From Peptostreptococcaceae bacterium (lineage in GTDB: Bacteria; Bacillota_A; Clostridia; Peptostreptococcales; Acidaminobacteraceae), in the NCBI GenBank assembly GCA_013619035.1, contig JABXKX010000498.1, positions 1-9,434 on the forward strand: a DNA stretch of 9,434 bases. The letters run 5' to 3'. The notes below the pieces were generated by a model. The model searched no databases. It was not told the DNA's origin and was given only the letters and a program-made list of their open reading frames with translations. The translations under genes and the position numbers were made by a program. Of this stretch, positions 5,204-9,434 are shown in pieces. The first letter of the stretch is position 1, and the number at the start of each line of letters is the position of its first letter.

Positions 5204-7567
5204 CTAAAAACCTGTGTGCTCTGTACGATTAATAATTTCATCTTGAAGGGCTTTACTCAAATGATTAAAATAATCACTGTAACCCGCTACTCTTACAATT
5301 AAATCTTCATAATCTTCAGGACTTTCTTGAGCTTCTTTTAATAGTTCTGCTCTGACAACATTAAATTGTATATGATGTCCATCCATCCTAAAATATGATC
5401 TGACAAGGCTCGCTAACGATGCTATAGCACTATCTGTTTCTAATAAATCTGGTGTGAACTTCTGATTTAAAAGTGTACCTCCTGTTTTTAAATGATCCAT
5501 TTTGGATACTGATTTAATCACAGCAGTTGGTCCGTTTCTATCGCCACCTTTAGTGGGCGAAATACCTTCTGATAACGGTAATCCTTTATAACGACCATCT
5601 GGTGTTGCACCCATTACCGATCCAAAGAAAACATGACATGTTGTTGGTAACATATTAATGCGGTAGTGTCCACCAATAGGATTTTCTCTACCATTCACCG
5701 TTTCATAAAATGCATCAAATACCGACTTCATCAAATCGTCTGCATAATCATCATCATTACCATATTTTCTAGTTTTATTAAATAAGAGTGCTCTGATATA
5801 ATCTTCATTCTCAAAGTTACTGTCAAGTGCGTTTAATAGCTGATCCATTGTGATTTTCTTGTTTTCAAAAACATGGTCTTTAATAGCAGATAAACTGTCT
5901 GTAATTGTACCAATACCAACACCTTGAATATAAGATGTACTGTATCTTGCACCACCAGCATTATAATCTATCCCTTCTGTTATACAATCATCAATAACAA
6001 CAGACATAAATGGTGCTGGCATTTCATTTGCATACAACCTGCCAATCACATTGGAGCCTTCAATTTTTATATCAAGGAAATACTTCAATTGTTTTCTATA
6101 TGCTACAAATAAATCCTCATAAGATTCAAATGATCTTGGATCACCTGTCTCTAGACCAATTAATTTCCCTGTGTATTTATCATATCCATTATTCAGTGTA
6201 ATTTCAAGAATTTTCGTCAAATTGAAGTATCCCTGCAGAATATAAGACTCTTTTCCAAAAGCTCCGGTCTCAACACACCCACTACAGCCACCCTCACGTG
6301 CATCCTCTAAAGACTTGCCCATGTTTACCATTTCTTCAATTACAGCATCTGCATTGAATATGGATGGTTGACCAGCTCCTTTTCTAACCACTCTTAAAGC
6401 ATGTTTAATAAATCCTTCAGGATTCTTTCTGCTCAGTTGAACATTTGAACTGGGTTGAACCAATCTCATCTCATCAATACAGTCAAGTATGAGATAAGAC
6501 ATATCGTTAACACCATCTTGACCATCTATTGTCATACCGCCAACACCAATATTGGCAAAGTCAGTATACGTCGCACTTTCTAGTAAAGTAAATCCTACTT
6601 TTGGAGGTGCAGGCTGATTGTTGAACTTAATCCAAAACAGATTAAGCAGTTCAAATGCAGACTCCTTTGTTAAACTACCGTCGTTTAATCCCTTTTCATA
6701 AAACGATTGCAAATGTTGATCCAATCTACCCGGACTAAAAGCATCCCAAGTATTGAGTTCTGTTGTAATGCCTAAATGAACAAACCAATAACTCTGTAAT
6801 GCTTCATGGTAATTAGATGGTGCATGTTCCGGTACTCGATTACAAATATCTGCTATTTTAAGCAGTTCAGCTTTTCTAATCGGATCCGTTTCTTCTTTTG
6901 AGAGTTCTAAAGCTTTTTCGGCATGACGTTTACCATATAAAATAATAGCATCACACGAAATCAACATTGCTTTTAGTTCTTCTCTTTTCTCATATGCTTT
7001 TAAATCGTTCTGAAAATCTAGATTTTCTATAGAACAATTAATTTCTTCTTTAAACTCTTTGAATCCTTTTAAGAAAATCTTTTTATCCGCGACTGTATGT
7101 CCTGGCGCTCTTTGTTCTAAAAACTCAGTAAAAATACCTGCTTCATACGCTCCGATCCATTCCTTAGTCATATTCTTAAACAACTTACTTCTTATTGACT
7201 TATGCTTCCAATAAGGAATAGCTGTCTCTTCTTGATAAGTATATGCTTCTGAATCCACATCAAAATTCACTTGTTTTCTTGAATTCATAACATCAAAATC
7301 TGATATTTCGTGACAACATAATTCAGGATACGTTGGCGCAGCGCCAGGTCTAGCACCTTTTTCTCCAACGATTAACTCACCGTCACCAATATAAATAGGT
7401 TTATTTTTTAATATTTCATAAAAAGACATGGCTCTAAGAACTGGTGTAGAAACTTCTCCTAAATGTTCTTTGTACACATCGGTTACATACTTAGCTCTAT
7501 CAATCCAGATATGAGGTACTGCTTTCAAACTTTCTTTTCTCAATTTTTGAACTCTTGTTGTTAGCAT
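5204..7567 (-). CDS. hypD: Glycyl radical enzyme: trans-4-hydroxy-L-proline dehydratase
   Basis: The product has 787 residues, matching HypD length (about 789). The PFL-like barrel carries the thiyl Cys C431 in GCVETGAFGKE, and the C-terminal glycyl radical loop is RVAGYSDYF with G762. HypD removes water from trans-4-hydroxy-L-proline to give (S)-1-pyrroline-5-carboxylate under anaerobic conditions. Active-site positions I recall for Clostridioides difficile HypD (F152, H160, D278, S334, D339, F340, C434, E436, Y450, T645, G765) all correspond here at a uniform shift of -3: F149, H157 (APGHT), D275, S331, D336, F337, C431, E433, Y447, T642, G762. This is much better than the fit to choline lyase, glycerol/diol dehydratase, hydroxyphenylacetate decarboxylase or PFL. 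The start at 7567 has a GGAGG site 5 bases upstream, inside the end of hypE; an upstream in-frame start at 7597 would overlap hypE. Only 1 base separates the hypE stop from this ATG, implying coupled translation. Confidence 0.95.
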   Translation of the reverse strand: MLTTRVQKLRKESLKAVPHIWIDRAKYVTDVYKEHLGEVSTPVLRAMSFYEILKNKPIYIGDGELIVGEKGARPGAAPTYPELCCHEISDFDVMNSRKQVNFDVDSEAYTYQEETAIPYWKHKSIRSKLFKNMTKEWIGAYEAGIFTEFLEQRAPGHTVADKKIFLKGFKEFKEEINCSIENLDFQNDLKAYEKREELKAMLISCDAIILYGKRHAEKALELSKEETDPIRKAELLKIADICNRVPEHAPSNYHEALQSYWFVHLGITTELNTWDAFSPGRLDQHLQSFYEKGLNDGSLTKESAFELLNLFWIKFNNQPAPPKVGFTLLESATYTDFANIGVGGMTIDGQDGVNDMSYLILDCIDEMRLVQPSSNVQLSRKNPEGFIKHALRVVRKGAGQPSIFNADAVIEEMVNMGKSLEDAREGGCSGCVETGAFGKESYILQGYFNLTKILEITLNNGYDKYTGKLIGLETGDPRSFESYEDLFVAYRKQLKYFLDIKIEGSNVIGRLYANEMPAPFMSVVIDDCITEGIDYNAGGARYSTSYIQGVGIGTITDSLSAIKDHVFENKKITMDQLLNALDSNFENEDYIRALLFNKTRKYGNDDDYADDLMKSVFDAFYETVNGRENPIGGHYRINMLPTTCHVFFGSVMGATPDGRYKGLPLSEGISPTKGGDRNGPTAVIKSVSKMDHLKTGGTLLNQKFTPDLLETDSAIASLASLVRSYFRMDGHHIQFNVVRAELLKEAQESPEDYEDLIVRVAGYSDYFNHLSKALQDEIINRTEHTGF

Positions 7568-7568
7568 C

Positions 7569-8393
7569 TTAACCTCCAATATATGTATTAATACCATGGC
7601 TTCTAAAGAAATGTGCTATTTTCTCTAATTTATCTTCAGTTGGTTTTTTAAACTCAATAAACTTTGAATCAATCATCAAGTGATTGTATTTGTTTTCAGC
7701 ATAGTTGTGGTATGGTAAAATGTTAATCTGGTCCACATAGTCACTATCAATTAACTTAAGAACTTCCGTTATATGTTTTTCATCATCATTGATATCTTTG
7801 ATTAAAATTAATCTGACATAGACATGGTTTGTTTTAATTATTTTTTTGAAATTTTCTAAAATCAAATCATTGGGTACACCAGTTAACTTTTCATGCATCT
7901 CTGAGTTGGTATGTTTGATATCATATAAGAATAAGTCTACATATGGCAATAACTTTTCAATATGCTTCCATGGCGCAAATCCAGTTGTATCTATAGTTGT
8001 ATGAATATCATGTTCTTTACACGATTTCAAAACTTCCAATAAAAAATCACTTTGCATCAAAGGTTCGCCACCTGAAAACGTCACACCACCTTTTGATTGC
8101 TCATAAAATATATGATCTTTTAAGATTTCTACCATCAGTTCTTCAACCGTATAAACCTTCCCAACAAACTCTAATGCTTCTGAAGGACAAGGCTCTGGAT
8201 ACACAAACCCATCACAACTGTTGCAACCTATACATTTGTCTTGGTTGAATGTTAATTCTTGATCTGTACGTATACTCTCAGGATTATGACACCACTGACA
8301 TTTTAATGGACAGCCTTTAAAAAAAATGGTTGTACGGATCCCAGGTCCATCATGTAGTGCATACTTTTGTATATTAAAAATCTGTCCTGTCAT
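7569..8393 (-). CDS. hypE: Radical SAM glycyl radical enzyme activase (HypD-activating enzyme)
   Basis: The product has 274 residues. The radical SAM cluster motif is C28-X3-C32-X2-C35 (GCPLKCQWCHNPES), preceded by the family segment YALHDGPGIRTTIFFKG. A ferredoxin-like insert follows with C54, C57, C60 and C69, enough for one extra [4Fe-4S] cluster. The SAM-binding GGE is at 108-110 (FSGGEPL), followed by later barrel motifs (TIDTTGFAPW, DLFLYDIKH, LPYHNYAENKY). The enzyme cleaves S-adenosylmethionine reductively and abstracts hydrogen from the glycine of its partner, here G762 of HypD, encoded 1 base downstream. The ATG at 8393 has an AGGAG site at 8399-8403 that overlaps the stop codon of the upstream peptidase gene. 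Many activases for dehydratases and decarboxylases of this superfamily carry eight Cys for two extra clusters; this one shows only four. Confidence 0.94.
   Translation of the reverse strand: MTGQIFNIQKYALHDGPGIRTTIFFKGCPLKCQWCHNPESIRTDQELTFNQDKCIGCNSCDGFVYPEPCPSEALEFVGKVYTVEELMVEILKDHIFYEQSKGGVTFSGGEPLMQSDFLLEVLKSCKEHDIHTTIDTTGFAPWKHIEKLLPYVDLFLYDIKHTNSEMHEKLTGVPNDLILENFKKIIKTNHVYVRLILIKDINDDEKHITEVLKLIDSDYVDQINILPYHNYAENKYNHLMIDSKFIEFKKPTEDKLEKIAHFFRSHGINTYIGG
7573..7577 (-). promoter_or_regulatory. Ribosome binding site that fixes the hypD start
   Basis: GGAGG lies 5 bases before the ATG at 7567 and is formed by the last Gly-Gly codons of hypE. It selects this start over the in-frame start at 7597, which has no such site. 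Confidence 0.85.
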
Positions 8394-8401
8394 ATGTTCT
8401 C

Positions 8402-9434
8402 CTAACCTAAAACCTGTAATGTTCTAGGATATTTTGTCAAAACCTCATATCCATTTTCAGTGACTAAAATTGTATCTTCAATTCTCATACCACCCCAACC
8501 AGCTATATAAACACCTGGTTCAATAGTCAAAACATTATTCACTCTGATATCATCTTTAGAAGTCTGACTCATAGAAGGTCCCTCATGAATATCAAGTCCA
8601 ACACCATGCCCCAAACCTGGATAATAATATTCAGTTGCTTCATCATCTAGTATTTCTCTTACTTTAGCATCTGGTATAGTCGCTTTGATACCACCTTGTA
8701 AAACAGCGGTAGAATCAACCGTTGCTTTTAACATCATCTCATATAAATCGATTTGTTTTTCAGAGGCTTCACCGATGATAAATGTTCTAGACATATCCGA
8801 ATGATACCCTTTATAAAGTGCTCCAAAATCAAGTTGTAAAAAATCACCTTTTTCTAATTTTTTATCACTTGGTTTACCATGAGGCATTGCAGTTTTATCT
8901 CCAGATAATATAATTGTATCAAATGATATATTATCTGCTCCATATGACTTTAAGTAATACTCAAGATGTGCTACCAATTGAAGTTCCGTCACACCAATTT
9001 TAATATGTGATACCAATGATTCTAAAGCTTTATCTGCAATATCACAGGCTATTTTAATACACTCAATTTCAGAAGGTTCTTTCACTTCTCTTAATGCTTC
9101 AATTAAACCAGACATCGGAATCAGTTCTACATCCATCTCATGATGTTTAAGAGCATTACGGAGTAATCTGTAATGTTTATAGGCTAAACCGTTTTCATTA
9201 AAGTATAATTTTTTTATCTCATACTTTTTTAAATAAAAAATAATAGTATCTGGATCTGGTCTTGTCGGATTGTGCCACTTTGTCACTTCAAAATCTTCAC
9301 ATTCCATTTTAGCTTGTGCGTCATAACGACCATCAGTCATTAGCACTTGTCCTTCTGAAGATAGTATCAAATAAGATGCCTCTCCCGTGAATCCAGACAT
9401 ATATGTCACATTGGATTCATTGCTGATAAAATAT
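8402..9434 (-). CDS. pepP: M24-family Xaa-Pro aminopeptidase (5' end beyond window)
   Basis: The frame stays open to the right edge, so the N-terminus is cut off; about 343 residues are visible and perhaps 10-20 are missing. The creatinase-type N-terminal domain is recognisable from NVTYMSGFTGEASY and MTDGRYD. The C-terminal pita-bread peptidase domain has all five metal ligands. Numbered from the internal GTG codon at 9409, these are D194 (LDFGALYKG), D205 (HSDMSRTF), H268 (GLGHGVGLDIHE), E297 (TIEPGVYI) and E311 (MRIEDT); the catalytic-region His in MPHGKP and IHE are also present. The enzyme is cytosolic, uses two metal ions (usually Mn), and removes the residue before a proline. It is the first visible gene of the hyp operon, 8 bases before hypE. 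That suggests it opens X-Pro or X-Hyp peptides to supply hydroxyproline or proline. Prolidase (PepQ) is the main alternative within M24 and cannot be excluded. Confidence 0.92.
   Translation of the reverse strand, partial: YFISNESNVTYMSGFTGEASYLILSSEGQVLMTDGRYDAQAKMECEDFEVTKWHNPTRPDPDTIIFYLKKYEIKKLYFNENGLAYKHYRLLRNALKHHEMDVELIPMSGLIEALREVKEPSEIECIKIACDIADKALESLVSHIKIGVTELQLVAHLEYYLKSYGADNISFDTIILSGDKTAMPHGKPSDKKLEKGDFLQLDFGALYKGYHSDMSRTFIIGEASEKQIDLYEMMLKATVDSTAVLQGGIKATIPDAKVREILDDEATEYYYPGLGHGVGLDIHEGPSMSQTSKDDIRVNNVLTIEPGVYIAGWGGMRIEDTILVTENGYEVLTKYPRTLQVLG

Noticed and set aside
5204..7567. Pyruvate formate-lyase, choline trimethylamine-lyase or hydroxyphenylacetate decarboxylase
   Set aside because: PFL has paired adjacent Cys at the active site, the decarboxylase has a separate small subunit gene, and the residues after GCVE (TGAFGKE) plus the conserved pocket fit HypD instead.
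7568..7597. Earlier start of hypD at 7597
   Set aside because: It would overlap the end of hypE and lacks a ribosome binding site; the ATG at 7567 has GGAGG at 5 bases and matches the family length.
5924..8248. Plus-strand reading frames inside hypD and hypE
   Set aside because: They are antisense to strongly conserved enzyme genes and have unlikely compositions.
9409..9434. Start of the peptidase gene at the GTG at 9409
   Set aside because: The frame remains open to the window edge and the preceding residues (YFISNESN) continue the family's N-terminal domain, so the true start lies outside.
1..9434. TGA read as tryptophan (Mycoplasma-type code)
   Set aside because: Trp codons seen in the genes are TGG and no conserved gene needs read-through of TGA; the standard bacterial code explains everything.

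Overview
The window is AT-rich and densely coding, with short intergenic gaps, strong AGGAGG-type ribosome binding sites and clear hairpin-plus-U-run terminators. TGG encodes Trp and every visible stop is TAA or TAG. This points to a low-GC Gram-positive-type bacterium, either an anaerobic Bacillota or an Acholeplasma-like Mycoplasmatota. The lineage is an inference and I cannot fix the species. No RNA gene, insertion sequence, CRISPR array or phage gene was seen, and no stretch over 300 bases lacks a gene.

Left part (1-2403, minus strand): the N-terminal part of a TPR-EAL protein, a predicted cyclic-di-GMP phosphodiesterase that runs off the left edge. Next to it is an unusual 316-residue protein carrying two complete retropepsin-type aspartic protease repeats in one chain (DTGA...GIIG, then DTGA...GVLG).

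Middle (2404-4330): a compact divergent control region, then a MarR-type repressor gene overlapping a MATE-family efflux pump gene (plus strand). The control region holds two near-identical palindromes of core TTGCG-GA-CGCAA, spaced 31 bp centre to centre. They overlap the marR promoter, and the first one abuts the predicted -35 box of the retropepsin promoter. One MarR protein could therefore control the pump and the protease together. A terminator follows the pump gene.

Right part (4386-9434, minus strand): a tight operon reading pepP-like Xaa-Pro aminopeptidase (5' end cut by the window edge), hypE (radical SAM activase), hypD (glycyl radical trans-4-hydroxy-L-proline dehydratase) and an XRE-cupin regulator. 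It is closed by a strong terminator. A 71-codon unknown gene follows, with its ribosome binding site one base from the terminator's U run. The glycyl radical enzyme is assigned to HypD because all the active-site residues I recall from characterised HypD are present at one constant numbering offset. The operon makes sense as a route for using hydroxyproline-containing, collagen-like peptides. The aminopeptidase trims X-Pro/X-Hyp bonds, HypD dehydrates trans-4-hydroxyproline to pyrroline-5-carboxylate after activation by HypE, and the XRE-cupin protein probably senses a related small molecule. The reductase ProC, which would finish conversion to proline, is not in this window.
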